Positions 9,242 through 18,719 are shown, numbered from the stretch's first letter. The stretch: 64,000 nucleotides of DNA from Ferrovibrio sp046294345 (GCA_046294345.1 JBKBJT010000006.1:1-64000); one strand, 5' to 3'. Notes: generated by a model from the sequence alone, not told the origin. Numbers and translations are program-made.

Positions 9242-10861
9242 ATGTCCCAGGCTCACGCCCACGCAGCCCACGATCATCACGACGATCATCATACCCCGAC
9301 CGGTTTCCGCCGGTGGGTCTATTCGACCAACCACAAGGACATCGGTACGCTGTACCTGATCTTCGCCATCATCGCCGGCCTGATCGGCGGCCTGATGTCG
9401 GTGCTGATGCGCGCCGAACTGATGAACCCGGGCAACGGCATCCTCGGCGACAACCATCACCTGTTCAACGTGCTGGTGACCGGCCACGGTCTGATCATGA
9501 TCTTCTTCATGGTCATGCCCGCCATGATCGGCGGCTTCGGCAACTGGTTCGTGCCGCTGATGATCGGCGCGCCGGACATGGCCTTCCCGCGCATGAACAA
9601 CATCTCGTTCTGGCTGCTGATCCCGGCTTTCGGCCTGCTGCTGCTCTCGACCATGGTCGAGGGTCCGGCCGGCGGTAATGGCGTTGGCGGCGGCTGGACG
9701 ATCTATCCGCCGCTCAGCTCCGATGTCGGCCATCCCGGTCCGGCCGTCGGCCTGGCCATCCTGAGCCTGCACATCGCCGGTGCCTCGTCGATCCTCGGCG
9801 CCATCAACTTCATCACCACCATCTTCAACATGCGCGCGCCGGGCATGACCCTGCACAAGATGCCGCTGTTCGTGTGGTCGGTGCTGATCACGGCCTTCCT
9901 GCTGCTGCTGTCGCTGCCGGTTCTGGCCGGCGGCATCACCATGCTGCTGACCGACCGCTATTTCGGCACCTCCTTCTTCAAGCCGGAAGGCGGCGGCGAC
10001 CCGATCCTGTTCCAGCACCTGTTCTGGTTCTTCGGCCATCCCGAGGTGTACATCCTGATCCTGCCGGGCTTCGGCATCATCAGCCAGATCATCTCGACCT
10101 TCTCGAAGAAGCCGGTGTTCGGCTATCTCGGCATGGCCTATGCCATGGTCGCGATCGGCGTGGTTGGCTTCGTCGTGTGGGCGCACCACATGTATACGGT
10201 GGGCCTGGATGTCGACACCCGCGCCTACTTCACCGCCGCCACCATGGTGATCGCGGTGCCCACGGGCGTGAAGATATTCTCGTGGATCGCCACGATGTGG
10301 GGCGGTTCGATCCGCTTCACCGTGCCGATGCTGTTCGCCGTCGGGTTCATCTTCCTGTTCACCGTCGGCGGCGTGACCGGCGTGGTGCTGGCCAATGCCG
10401 GCGTCGACACCTACCTGCACGATACCTATTACGTGGTGGCGCATTTCCACTACGTGCTGAGCCTTGGTGCGGTGTTCGCCATCTTCGCCGGCTTCTACTA
10501 CTGGTTCGGCAAGATGTCGGGCTACGAGCTGAGCGAGACGGCGGGCCAGATTCACTTCTGGACCACCTTCATCGGCGTGAACCTGCTGTTCTTCCCGATG
10601 CACTTCCTCGGCCTGCAGGGCATGCCGCGCCGCATCCCGGACTATCCGGATGCCTTTGCCGGCTGGAACTTCGTCGCCTCGATCGGCGCCTACATCGCCT
10701 TCGCCTCGACGCTGTTCTTCGTCGGCTCGGTGATCTACGCCTTCATCCGCAAGAAGAAGGTCGCCGACAATCCGTGGGGCGAGGGCGCGACGACGCTGGA
10801 ATGGACCCTGTCCTCGCCGCCGCCGTTCCACCAGTACGAAAAACTTCCGGTCATCAAGTAA
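9242..10861 (+). CDS. coxA: Cytochrome c oxidase subunit I
   Basis: Catalytic haem-copper subunit that reduces oxygen and pumps protons. The 539 residues and about twelve membrane helices fit subunit I. Visible signatures are the GHGLIMIFFMVMPAM haem a region, the HPEVYILILPGFG stretch with the cross-linked His-Tyr pair, the HHMYTVG CuB histidines and the HDTYYVVAHFHYVLS haem ligands. The N terminus is histidine-rich (AHAAHDHHDDHH), which could bind metal before assembly. It lies 28 bp after coxB with a GAGGATAGGGGAG ribosome-site region. Confidence 0.98.
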   Translation: MSQAHAHAAHDHHDDHHTPTGFRRWVYSTNHKDIGTLYLIFAIIAGLIGGLMSVLMRAELMNPGNGILGDNHHLFNVLVTGHGLIMIFFMVMPAMIGGFGNWFVPLMIGAPDMAFPRMNNISFWLLIPAFGLLLLSTMVEGPAGGNGVGGGWTIYPPLSSDVGHPGPAVGLAILSLHIAGASSILGAINFITTIFNMRAPGMTLHKMPLFVWSVLITAFLLLLSLPVLAGGITMLLTDRYFGTSFFKPEGGGDPILFQHLFWFFGHPEVYILILPGFGIISQIISTFSKKPVFGYLGMAYAMVAIGVVGFVVWAHHMYTVGLDVDTRAYFTAATMVIAVPTGVKIFSWIATMWGGSIRFTVPMLFAVGFIFLFTVGGVTGVVLANAGVDTYLHDTYYVVAHFHYVLSLGAVFAIFAGFYYWFGKMSGYELSETAGQIHFWTTFIGVNLLFFPMHFLGLQGMPRRIPDYPDAFAGWNFVASIGAYIAFASTLFFVGSVIYAFIRKKKVADNPWGEGATTLEWTLSSPPPFHQYEKLPVIK

Positions 10862-10894
10862 GACCGGAAGACTCCACGCCCCGGGAGTTGCAGT

Positions 10895-11827
10895 TTGTCT
10901 GACGCCAGCTACAGCGTTGAGCGACACGAGGCCGGCACAGCCGGCCTCGATGCCGCCCATAATGCCCATCCGGCCGATTATCTCGCGCTGCTCAAGCCGC
11001 GTGTGATGTCGCTCGTGGTGTTCACTGGCCTCGTCGGCATGGTGCTGGCGCCGGGCGCGCTGCATCCGACGCTGGCGATCACGGCGTTGCTGTGCATCGC
11101 CATCGGGGCCGGCGCCTCGGGCGCCATCAACATGTGGTACGACGCCGATATCGATGCCGTGATGGCGCGCACCCAGGGGCGGCCTATCCCGCAGGGCCGC
11201 ATCACGCGCGACCAGGCGCTGGGGTTCGGTACTGTCCTCTCCTTCGCCTCGGTGCTGGTGATGGGGCTGGCAGTGAACTGGGTAGCGGCCGCGATCCTGG
11301 CGCTGACCATCGGTTTCTACGTCTTCATCTATACGATGTGGCTGAAGCGCCGCACGCCGCAGAATATCGTGATCGGCGGCGCGGCCGGCGCCTTCCCGCC
11401 GATGATCGGCTGGGCCGCCGTCACCGGCGACCTGTCGCTGCTGCCCATCCTGTTGTTCGCCATCATCTTCATGTGGACGCCGCCGCATTTCTGGGCCCTG
11501 GCGCTGTATCGTTCGGACGATTATGCCCGCGCCGGAGTGCCGATGCTGCCCGTCGTGGCCGGTGACCGCGAGACCCGCCGCCAGATCCTGATCTACAGCC
11601 TGCTGCTGGTGCCGATTACGCTCAGCCCCTGGGTGCTTGGCCTCGCCGGGTCGCTGTATGGCGGCGTGACCGCCGCCCTGGGCGCGATTTTCCTCGGCCT
11701 GGCCTGGCGCATCTGGCGCGGGACCGGCGACCGCGCCGCCAAGCATATGTTCGCCTATTCGATCCTCTATCTCTTCCTGCTGTTTGCCCTGCTGCTGGCC
11801 GAACGCGGGCTCGGCTGGGGAGCATGA
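10895..11827 (+). CDS. ctaB: Protoheme IX farnesyltransferase (haem O synthase)
   Basis: Attaches a farnesyl group to haem B to give haem O, the precursor of the haem A used by the oxidase encoded here. The 310-residue protein is a multi-pass UbiA-type prenyltransferase with the aspartate-rich NMWYDADIDAVMART motif and an extended soluble N terminus. Translation appears to begin at TTG (10895), preceded by GGGAG at a good distance; no closer ATG keeps the conserved N terminus. Its stop overlaps the next start as ATGA. Confidence 0.95.
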   Translation: MSDASYSVERHEAGTAGLDAAHNAHPADYLALLKPRVMSLVVFTGLVGMVLAPGALHPTLAITALLCIAIGAGASGAINMWYDADIDAVMARTQGRPIPQGRITRDQALGFGTVLSFASVLVMGLAVNWVAAAILALTIGFYVFIYTMWLKRRTPQNIVIGGAAGAFPPMIGWAAVTGDLSLLPILLFAIIFMWTPPHFWALALYRSDDYARAGVPMLPVVAGDRETRRQILIYSLLLVPITLSPWVLGLAGSLYGGVTAALGAIFLGLAWRIWRGTGDRAAKHMFAYSILYLFLLFALLLAERGLGWGA

Positions 11828-11958
11828 GCGCGATGCCCCTGCATGACGAACACAAGCGCCGCCGCGCGCGCAACATCGCTTTGGCCGTGGTGCTGGGCGC
11901 CCTGGTCGTACTGTTCTATTTCATCACCATCGCCAAGATGACGGGGCGCGCCGGATGA
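11824..11958 (+). CDS. 44-residue single-span membrane protein of the oxidase operon (CoxF-like position)
   Basis: A small frame starting at the ATGA overlap with ctaB and ending in an ATGA overlap with ctaG, so it is translationally coupled at both ends. It encodes a basic N terminus (HKRRRARN), one hydrophobic span of about 20 residues, and a short tail. Alphaproteobacterial oxidase operons commonly carry a tiny ORF between ctaB and ctaG, often annotated coxF or hypothetical; a role in assembly is assumed by position only. Confidence 0.8.
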   Translation: MSAMPLHDEHKRRRARNIALAVVLGALVVLFYFITIAKMTGRAG

Positions 11959-12539
11959 GCGAAGCCGCCCGCAAGAACCGTCGCATCGCGCTGAGTTGCG
12001 CCGCCGTGGTGGCGGGCATGGTCGGGCTGACCTTCGCGTCTGCCCCGCTTTACGACCTGTTCTGCCGCGTCACCGGTTTCGCCGGCACGCCGCTGCGTGC
12101 CGCCAGCGCGCCGGGCGCCACCGAAGCCGGCGAGGCCCTGATCACCGTGCGCTTCAACTCCGATATCGCACCGGGCCTGCCCTGGCGCTTCCAGCCGGTG
12201 CAGCGCGAGGTGCGGGTGAAGCCGGGCGAGGAGATGCTGATCTTCTACCGGGCCTCCAACCCGACCGCCGAGCCGGTCAGCGGCCAGGCCAGTTTCAACG
12301 TCACGCCGGAGAAGGCGGGGCAGTATTTCAACAAGATCGCCTGCTTCTGCTTCACCGAACAGCGGCTGGAGCCGGGCCAGAGCGTCGACATGCCGGTCTC
12401 GTTCTTCGTCGATCCGGACATCCTCAAGGATCCGAAGACCCGCGACGTCACCACCATCACCTTGAGCTACACCTTCTTCCGCATGCCGGAAGAAAAGCGT
12501 GTTTCCGATCGCGGCGGCCCGGTCCGCCCGGTCAATTGA
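11955..12539 (+). CDS. ctaG: Cytochrome c oxidase copper chaperone CtaG/Cox11
   Basis: Delivers copper to the CuB site of subunit I on the periplasmic face. The 194-residue protein has one N-terminal membrane helix (about 10-32), then an immunoglobulin-like domain with the copper-binding CFCF motif in KIACFCFTEQ and the FNSDIAPGLPWRF element typical of Cox11. The start overlaps the preceding small gene. coxC follows after 30 bp. Confidence 0.96.
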   Translation: MSEAARKNRRIALSCAAVVAGMVGLTFASAPLYDLFCRVTGFAGTPLRAASAPGATEAGEALITVRFNSDIAPGLPWRFQPVQREVRVKPGEEMLIFYRASNPTAEPVSGQASFNVTPEKAGQYFNKIACFCFTEQRLEPGQSVDMPVSFFVDPDILKDPKTRDVTTITLSYTFFRMPEEKRVSDRGGPVRPVN

Positions 12540-12569
12540 GATCAACTTGCGTAACTAGGGGGTAACACC

Positions 12570-13376
12570 ATGGCCGCAGATAGCGCCCGCAATCACGATT
12601 ACCATCTCGTCGACCCCAGCCCGTGGCCCTTCGTCGGTTCGATGGGTGCTTTCGCCCTGGCGCTGGGCTGCGTCGCCGGTTTCCATGGCTACAGCTATCT
12701 GTGGGCCGTGCCCGGCCTGCTGGTCGTGCTCTACACCATGATCGCCTGGTGGGGCGACGTGATCCGCGAAGCCGAGCATGACGGCCACCATACTCCGGTG
12801 GTGCAGCTGCACCTGCGTTACGGCATGGTGATGTTCATCGCCTCCGAGGTGATGTTCTTCGTGGCCTGGTTCTGGGCCTATTTCAACGCGTCGCTGTTCC
12901 CGACCGAGGCGATCGGCAGCGTCTGGCCGCCGGCCACGATCGAGACCTTCGATCCCTGGCACCTGCCGTTCATCAACACGCTGATCCTGCTGCTGTCGGG
13001 CACCACGGTCACCTGGGCGCACCACGCCCTGCTGCATGACGACCGCAAGGGCCTGATCCAGGGCCTGACGATCACCGTCATCCTCGGCGCGCTATTCACC
13101 GCTCTGCAGGCCTACGAATACAGCCATGCCGCTTTTGGGTTCACCGATGGCATCTACGCCTCGACCTTCTACATGGCGACCGGTTTCCACGGTTTCCACG
13201 TGATCATCGGCACCATCTTCCTGCTGGTCTGCCTGATCCGCGCCACCAAGGGCCATTTCAAGTCGAACCATCATTTCGGCTTCGAGGCGGCCGCCTGGTA
13301 CTGGCATTTCGTGGACGTGGTCTGGCTGTTCCTGTTCGCCGCCATCTACTGGTGGGGTGCGGGCCCGGGCCACTGA
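12570..13376 (+). CDS. coxC: Cytochrome c oxidase subunit III
   Basis: Seven-helix non-catalytic core subunit that stabilises subunit I and may channel oxygen. The 268-residue sequence begins with the family's HDYHLVDPSPWP segment and contains EVMFFVAWFWAYF and the terminal WYWHFVDVVWLFLF helix. It is preceded by a purine-rich AGGGGGTAACACC leader. It ends 11 bp before the DUF983 gene. Confidence 0.97.
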   Translation: MAADSARNHDYHLVDPSPWPFVGSMGAFALALGCVAGFHGYSYLWAVPGLLVVLYTMIAWWGDVIREAEHDGHHTPVVQLHLRYGMVMFIASEVMFFVAWFWAYFNASLFPTEAIGSVWPPATIETFDPWHLPFINTLILLLSGTTVTWAHHALLHDDRKGLIQGLTITVILGALFTALQAYEYSHAAFGFTDGIYASTFYMATGFHGFHVIIGTIFLLVCLIRATKGHFKSNHHFGFEAAAWYWHFVDVVWLFLFAAIYWWGAGPGH

Positions 13377-13387
13377 GGCATCAGACG

Positions 13388-13768
13388 ATGGCGGCCGCTT
13401 TTTATCCGCCGCTGTCGCCGTTCTCGACGGGGCTTCGCTGCAGGTGTCCCCGCTGCGGCGAAGCCCCGCTGTTTAACGGGCTGCTGACGGTCAAGCCGCG
13501 CTGCCCGTCCTGCGATCTGGATTATGCCAAGATCGATGCCGGCGACGGGCCGGCGGTCTTCGTCATCCTCATCCTCGGTTTCATCGTCGTCGGCCTGGCG
13601 CTGTGGGTCGAGTTGCGCTTCGGCCCGCCGCTCTGGCTGCACATGGTTTTATGGGCGCCGCTGATCCTGGGCGGCTCCATTCTTATGCTGCGGCCCTTCA
13701 AAGCCACGCTCATCGCGCTACAATTCCGCCACAAGGCTTCGTCCGACATCGAATTACTGCGCGAGTAA
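13388..13768 (+). CDS. DUF983 membrane protein with zinc-ribbon-like cysteines
   Basis: A 126-residue protein with an N-terminal cluster of two CxxC-type pairs (RCPRCGEAP and PRCPSCDLDY) followed by two hydrophobic helices. DUF983 proteins are regularly found between coxC and surf1 in alphaproteobacteria, so a role in oxidase assembly or metal handling is inferred from position; the family has no established activity. The ATG at 13388 is used; the frame is open upstream into coxC. Confidence 0.88.
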   Translation: MAAAFYPPLSPFSTGLRCRCPRCGEAPLFNGLLTVKPRCPSCDLDYAKIDAGDGPAVFVILILGFIVVGLALWVELRFGPPLWLHMVLWAPLILGGSILMLRPFKATLIALQFRHKASSDIELLRE

Positions 13769-13772
13769 TCCA

Positions 13773-14519
13773 TTGAAAATTCTAGGTTTTCGGCCGGCTT
13801 TCTGGCCGACCCTGTTCACCATTCCCGCCCTTATCCTGCTGCTCGTGCTGGGCACCTGGCAGGTGCAGCGGCTGTTCTGGAAGCTGGAACTGATCGAAAG
13901 CGTCGAAACCGGGCTGAAGGCGGCGCCAGTTCCACTGCCTGCCGGTACGCTTGATCCCGCCCAGTGGAATTACCGCCCCGTCACCGTGCGCGGCAGTTTC
14001 GATCACAGCCGGGAATTCCACCTGCTGGCCCATTCCGAGCGGGGCAATTTCGGCTACCACATCATCACGCCGCTCAAGCGCAGCGATGCGCCCGGCTGGG
14101 TGCTGGTGAGCCGCGGCTGGGTCCCGGCCGACGACAAGGATCCCGCCCGCCGCGCCGCCGGCCAGGTGAGCGGCGAGGTGACAATATCGGGCATCACCCA
14201 CGTGCCCTGGGGCAAGGGCTGGTTCACGCCCGACAACGACCTGCAGCGCAATCTTTGGTATTACGGCGACGCCGCCGGCATGCTGAAGGCCGCCGGCATC
14301 AGCGACGCGCCGGAGCTCTTCGTCGATGCCGATGCCTCGGTGACGGTGCCCGGCGGCTGGCCGCGCAGCGGCCATACGCGGCTGAATTTCACCAACAATC
14401 ACCTGGCCTATGCGGTCACCTGGTATAGCGGCGTCATAGTCCTGGCGGTGATTTATGTGCTATGGCATCGGCGCCGGGACCGCGACGCGGCAGAAAAATC
14501 CGGCCAGCCGAAGGCCTGA
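13773..14519 (+). CDS. surf1: SURF1 family oxidase assembly protein
   Basis: SURF1 helps insert haem A into subunit I. The 248-residue protein has the characteristic layout: one helix near the N terminus (FTIPALILLLVLGTWQ), a periplasmic domain with WNYRPV and GWVLVSRGWVP, and a second helix near the C terminus (TWYSGVIVLAVIYVLW). The start codon is TTG at 13773, four bases after the previous stop, giving the MKILGFRPAFWP N terminus. It is followed after 3 bp by the M32 peptidase. Confidence 0.94.
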   Translation: MKILGFRPAFWPTLFTIPALILLLVLGTWQVQRLFWKLELIESVETGLKAAPVPLPAGTLDPAQWNYRPVTVRGSFDHSREFHLLAHSERGNFGYHIITPLKRSDAPGWVLVSRGWVPADDKDPARRAAGQVSGEVTISGITHVPWGKGWFTPDNDLQRNLWYYGDAAGMLKAAGISDAPELFVDADASVTVPGGWPRSGHTRLNFTNNHLAYAVTWYSGVIVLAVIYVLWHRRRDRDAAEKSGQPKA

Positions 14520-14522
14520 GAC

Positions 14523-16013
14523 ATGAAAAGCTACAAGGCTCTGGAACAGCGATTTCGCCGCATCGGCGCGGTGAACGGCGCGCTGGCCATGCTGGGCTGG
14601 GACCAGTCCACCATGATGCCCGAGGGCGGCGCCAAGGCGCGCGCCGAGCAGATGGCCGTGCTCAGCGTGGTGCGCCATGAATGGCTGACCGATCCGCGGC
14701 TGGGCGACCTGCTGGGCGAGGCCGAGGCGCAGCAGCAAGCCTTAAGCGACTGGCAGCGCGCGAACCTGCGCGAGATGCGCCGGCAATGGCGCCATGCCAC
14801 GGCGCTGACGCCGAAACTGGTCGAAGCGCGCTCGAAGGCCAGCATGGCCTGCGAGATGGTGTGGCGCAAAGCCCGCCGTGACGACGATTTCAAATCCTTC
14901 GCCAAGGCCTTCAGGCCGGTGCTGGAACTCACCCGCGAAGTGGCCGCCGCGAAGTCGGCGGCTTTTGGGCTGGATGCCTATGACGCGCTGCTGGATGAAT
15001 ACGAGCCCGGCGGCCGGTCGGCCACCATCGACAAGCTGTTCGCCGATCTGGGCGGTTTCCTGCCCGGCTTCATCGACAAGGCGCTGAGCAAACAGGCCAA
15101 GCGGCCGGCGCCGCTGCCGCTGCCGGGTCCATTCCCGACCGAGGCGCAGCGCCAGGTCGGCCTGCGTTTCATGAAGGCGCTGGGTTTCGACTTCAACCAC
15201 GGCCGGCTGGATGTCAGCCTGCATCCCTTCACCGGCGGCGTGCCCGACGACGTGCGCATCACCACGCGCTATTCCGACGACGATTTCACCAAGGCGCTGA
15301 TGGGCGTGCTGCACGAGACCGGCCATGCGCTGTACGAACTCGGCCTGCCCAGGGCCTGGCGCGACCAGCCGGTGGGCGAGGCGCGCGGCATGGTGCTGCA
15401 TGAAAGCCAGAGTCTGCTGGTCGAGATGCAGGTCTGCCGTGGCGCGGAATTCCTGCGCTATGCCGCGCCGGTCCTGCGCAAGGCTTTCCATGGCAGCGGC
15501 CCGGCCTGGTCGGATGAGAACCTGCTCGGCATCTATGCCCGGGTGAAGCCGGATCTGATCCGCGTCGATGCCGACGAGGCGACCTATCCGGCCCATGTGA
15601 TCCTGCGCTACCGCCTGGAGCAGGCGATGCTGCACGATCACCTGTCCATCGACGACCTGCCCGATGCCTGGAACGACGGCATGCAGACGCTGCTGGGCGT
15701 CGATGTGCCCGATTATGCCCAGGGCTGCATGCAGGACATCCACTGGGCGGTCGGCTCCATCGGCTATTTCCCGACCTACACGCTCGGCGCACTCTCCGCC
15801 GCACAGCTTTTTGCCGCAGCGAAGGAACAGGACGGCGACATCCTGCCCGGCATCGCCAAGGGCGACTTCAAGCCGCTGCTGCGCTGGCTGCGCGCCAACG
15901 TGCATGGCAAGGGATCGCTGCTCACCACCGACGAATTGCTGCGCGAGGCGACCGGCAAGCCGCTAGGCACCGCCGCCTTCAAGGCGCATCTCAAAGCCCG
16001 CTATCTGAACTGA
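14523..16013 (+). CDS. Carboxypeptidase Taq-type M32 metallopeptidase
   Basis: Metal-dependent carboxypeptidase of the M32 (carboxypeptidase Taq) family, expected in the cytosol; it removes C-terminal residues with broad specificity. The 496-residue length is standard. The zinc site is HETGHALYE, with the third ligand in the downstream HESQSL. The N terminus (LGWDQSTMMPEGGAKARAEQ) is the family signature. It lies 3 bp after surf1 and 8 bp before thrC, so it is transcribed with the oxidase operon, though no functional tie to the oxidase is known. Confidence 0.94.
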   Translation: MKSYKALEQRFRRIGAVNGALAMLGWDQSTMMPEGGAKARAEQMAVLSVVRHEWLTDPRLGDLLGEAEAQQQALSDWQRANLREMRRQWRHATALTPKLVEARSKASMACEMVWRKARRDDDFKSFAKAFRPVLELTREVAAAKSAAFGLDAYDALLDEYEPGGRSATIDKLFADLGGFLPGFIDKALSKQAKRPAPLPLPGPFPTEAQRQVGLRFMKALGFDFNHGRLDVSLHPFTGGVPDDVRITTRYSDDDFTKALMGVLHETGHALYELGLPRAWRDQPVGEARGMVLHESQSLLVEMQVCRGAEFLRYAAPVLRKAFHGSGPAWSDENLLGIYARVKPDLIRVDADEATYPAHVILRYRLEQAMLHDHLSIDDLPDAWNDGMQTLLGVDVPDYAQGCMQDIHWAVGSIGYFPTYTLGALSAAQLFAAAKEQDGDILPGIAKGDFKPLLRWLRANVHGKGSLLTTDELLREATGKPLGTAAFKAHLKARYLN

Positions 16014-16021
16014 GCCATCTC

Positions 16022-17434
16022 ATGCGCTATGTTTCCACCCGCGGCCAGGCACCGGAACTTGATTTCGAAGGCGTGCTGCTGGCCGGCCTGGCAACCGATG
16101 GCGGCCTCTATGTGCCGGCGGAATGGCCGCAGTTTTCCGCCGCCGACTGGCGTGCCATGCGCGGCCTGCCCTATGCCGAAGTAGCCTTCCGGGTGATCAG
16201 GCCTTTCGTCGGCGGCTGCATCCCCGAGCCCGATCTCAAGCGCATGATCGACGAGGCTTATGGCACCTTCGGCCACAAGGCCGTGGTGCCGCTGCGCCAG
16301 ATCGATGCCAATGACTGGCTGCTGGAACTATTCCATGGCCCGACGCTGGCCTTCAAGGACGTGGCCCTGCAACTGCTCGGCCGGCTGTTCGACTGGGCGC
16401 TGGCGCGTTCGGGCAAGCGTGCCACCATCGTGGGGGCCACCTCGGGCGATACCGGGTCGGCCGCCATCGAGGGCTGCCGCGGCCGCGCCAATCTCGACAT
16501 CTTCATCCTGTTTCCCCATGGCCGCGTCTCGGACGTGCAGCGCCGGCAGATGACCACCGTGCCGGACGCCAACGTGCATGCCATTGCACTGGAAGGCACC
16601 TTCGACGACGCCCAGGCGATGGTGAAGGCGCTGTTCAACGATGCCGGTTTCCGCAATACGGCGGGCCTGACGGCGGTGAATTCGATCAACTGGGCCCGCG
16701 TGATGGCCCAGATCGTCTATTACGTGACGGCGAGTTTAAGCCTCGGCGGACCGGATCGCGCGCCGGCCTTCTGCGTGCCGAGCGGCAATTTCGGCGACAT
16801 CTTCGCCGGCTATGGCGCGGCGAAGATGGGGCTGCCGATCGCCAGGCTGATCGTCGCCACCAACCGCAACGACATCCTGGCGCGTTTCTTCGAGACCGGC
16901 GAATACCGCAAGGACGGCGTGAACCCCACCATCAGCCCCAGCATGGACATCCAGGTGGCGAGCAATTTCGAGCGCCTGCTGTTCGACATGCATGGCCGGG
17001 ACGCGGCCCAGGTGCGCAAGCTGATGGGGGAACTCGACAGCGCGGGCGGCTTTACCGTTTCGGCCAATGCGCTGGCCGAGACCAAGCAGCTCTTTGCCGC
17101 CGGCCGTGCCGACGAAGCGGCCACCAAGGCCATGCTGAAGACCGCCTTTGCCGCCGGCAACGGCCAGTTGGTCGATCCGCATACCGCCGTCGGCCTGGTG
17201 GTGGCGGCCGAGCAGCGCGCCAAGGCCGTCCTGCCGGCGGATACGGCGCTGGTGACGCTGGCCACTGCCGATGCGGCCAAATTCCCGGCCGCCGTGGAAG
17301 CAGCCACCGGCCGGCATCCGGCCCTGCCGCCGCGCCTGGCCGACCTGTTCGAGCGCCCGGAGCGCCAGACCGTGCTGCCCAACGACGTGGCAGGGGTGCG
17401 CGCCTTCATCGAAAGCCGTAGAGTGAAGGCATGA
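16022..17434 (+). CDS. thrC: Threonine synthase
   Basis: PLP enzyme converting O-phosphohomoserine to threonine. The 470-residue protein starts with YVSTRGQAPELDFEGVLLAGLA and has the PLP lysine in GPTLAFKDVALQ and the phosphate loop SGDTGSAAIEG. It is the long threonine synthase type found in alphaproteobacteria. The stop overlaps the ATG of the M16 peptidase (ATGA). The pathway enzyme before it, homoserine kinase, is also in this window at 25650-26639. Confidence 0.96.
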   Translation: MRYVSTRGQAPELDFEGVLLAGLATDGGLYVPAEWPQFSAADWRAMRGLPYAEVAFRVIRPFVGGCIPEPDLKRMIDEAYGTFGHKAVVPLRQIDANDWLLELFHGPTLAFKDVALQLLGRLFDWALARSGKRATIVGATSGDTGSAAIEGCRGRANLDIFILFPHGRVSDVQRRQMTTVPDANVHAIALEGTFDDAQAMVKALFNDAGFRNTAGLTAVNSINWARVMAQIVYYVTASLSLGGPDRAPAFCVPSGNFGDIFAGYGAAKMGLPIARLIVATNRNDILARFFETGEYRKDGVNPTISPSMDIQVASNFERLLFDMHGRDAAQVRKLMGELDSAGGFTVSANALAETKQLFAAGRADEAATKAMLKTAFAAGNGQLVDPHTAVGLVVAAEQRAKAVLPADTALVTLATADAAKFPAAVEAATGRHPALPPRLADLFERPERQTVLPNDVAGVRAFIESRRVKA

Positions 17435-18693
17435 CGTTACGCATCAGCACGCTTTCCAACGGCATGCGGGTGGTCTCCGAGGCCATGCCGCAGGTCAAGA
17501 CCGTATCTGTCGGCATCTGGGTCGATGCCGGCGCACGCGACGAGACGCCCGAGATCAACGGCGTCGCCCACATGCTCGAGCATATGGCCTTCAAGGGCAC
17601 CGAGCGCCGCACGGCGCTGGCCATCGCCGAGGAGATCGAGGCGGTCGGGGGCCACCTGAATGCCTTCACCTCGCGCGAACAGACCGCCTATTACGCCCGC
17701 GTGATGGCCGGCGATACCGGGCTGGCGCTCGATATCCTGGCCGACATCCTGCAGCATTCGGTCTTCGATGCCGACGAGCTGGAACGCGAACGCGAAGTCA
17801 TCATCCAGGAAATCGGCCAGTCGGAAGACACGCCCGACGACATCATCTTCGATCATCTGCAGGAAACCGCCTTCCCGGGCCAGCCGCTGGGCCGTTCGAT
17901 CCTCGGCACGGTGGAGCGCGTCTCGGCCATGCAGCGCGGCGATCTGCAGGGCTTCCTCGACCGTTTCTACCATGGTCCCAGCCTGGTGCTGGTGGCGGCC
18001 GGCGCGGTCGAGCACGACATGCTGGTGGCGGAAGCCGAACGGCTGTTCGCCCGCCTGCGCCAGACGCCCCGGGCGAAACAGCAGGACGCCCGCTACGGCG
18101 GCGGCGGAGAAAAGCGCGCGGTGCGCGATCTGGAACAGGCCCATGTCGCCATCGCGCTGCCGGGCCTAGCCTTCGACGATCCCGATTATTACGCCATGCA
18201 GGTCTATGCCACCGTGCTGGGCGGCGGCATGTCGTCGCGCCTGTTCCAGGAGGTGCGCGAAAAACGTGGACTGGCCTATTCGGTCTATGCCTATCCCAGC
18301 TCCTATCGCGACGGCGGCCTGCTCACCATCTATGCCGGCACGGGTGCCGAGAAACTGGCCGAGCTGACCCCGGTGCTGGCCGAAGAACTGGGCAAACTCT
18401 GCGGTCGGGTCGACGATGCAGAATTGCAGCGGGCCCGCGCCCAGCTGAAGGTCGGCCTGGTAATGTCGCTGGAAAGCTCGGGCGCGCGTATCGAACAACT
18501 GGGCCGCCAGATGCTGCTGTTCGGCCGGCCGCTGGATATCGACGAGGTGCTGGCCGCGGTCGACCGCGTCGACGCGGCGGCCCTGCGCAAGGTGGCGGAA
18601 CGGGTGATGCGCACGGCGCCGCCCACTGTGGCGGCACTGGGCCCGGTCGAGCGGCTGGAGCCATACCAGCGCTTCGCCGCGCGGTTCGGCTGA
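17431..18693 (+). CDS. M16 family zinc peptidase (processing-peptidase-like)
   Basis: Homologue of the mitochondrial processing peptidase beta subunit. The 420 residues include the inverted zinc motif HMLEH (47-51), a downstream glutamate-rich REVIIQEI segment, and the glycine-rich GGGMSSRLFQEVREKRGLAYSV region of the C-terminal half. Such genes commonly follow thrC in alphaproteobacteria. Substrates in bacteria are poorly defined. Translationally coupled to thrC. Confidence 0.93.
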   Translation: MTLRISTLSNGMRVVSEAMPQVKTVSVGIWVDAGARDETPEINGVAHMLEHMAFKGTERRTALAIAEEIEAVGGHLNAFTSREQTAYYARVMAGDTGLALDILADILQHSVFDADELEREREVIIQEIGQSEDTPDDIIFDHLQETAFPGQPLGRSILGTVERVSAMQRGDLQGFLDRFYHGPSLVLVAAGAVEHDMLVAEAERLFARLRQTPRAKQQDARYGGGGEKRAVRDLEQAHVAIALPGLAFDDPDYYAMQVYATVLGGGMSSRLFQEVREKRGLAYSVYAYPSSYRDGGLLTIYAGTGAEKLAELTPVLAEELGKLCGRVDDAELQRARAQLKVGLVMSLESSGARIEQLGRQMLLFGRPLDIDEVLAAVDRVDAAALRKVAERVMRTAPPTVAALGPVERLEPYQRFAARFG

Positions 18694-18719
18694 GGCGATA
18701 AGGGGGAAGGGAAGGCGGC

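Noticed and set aside
9095..11746. Minus-strand open frame of nearly 900 codons opposite coxA and ctaB
   Set aside because: Composition is His/Gln/Arg/Asp-rich, mirroring third-codon-position GC of the real oxidase genes.
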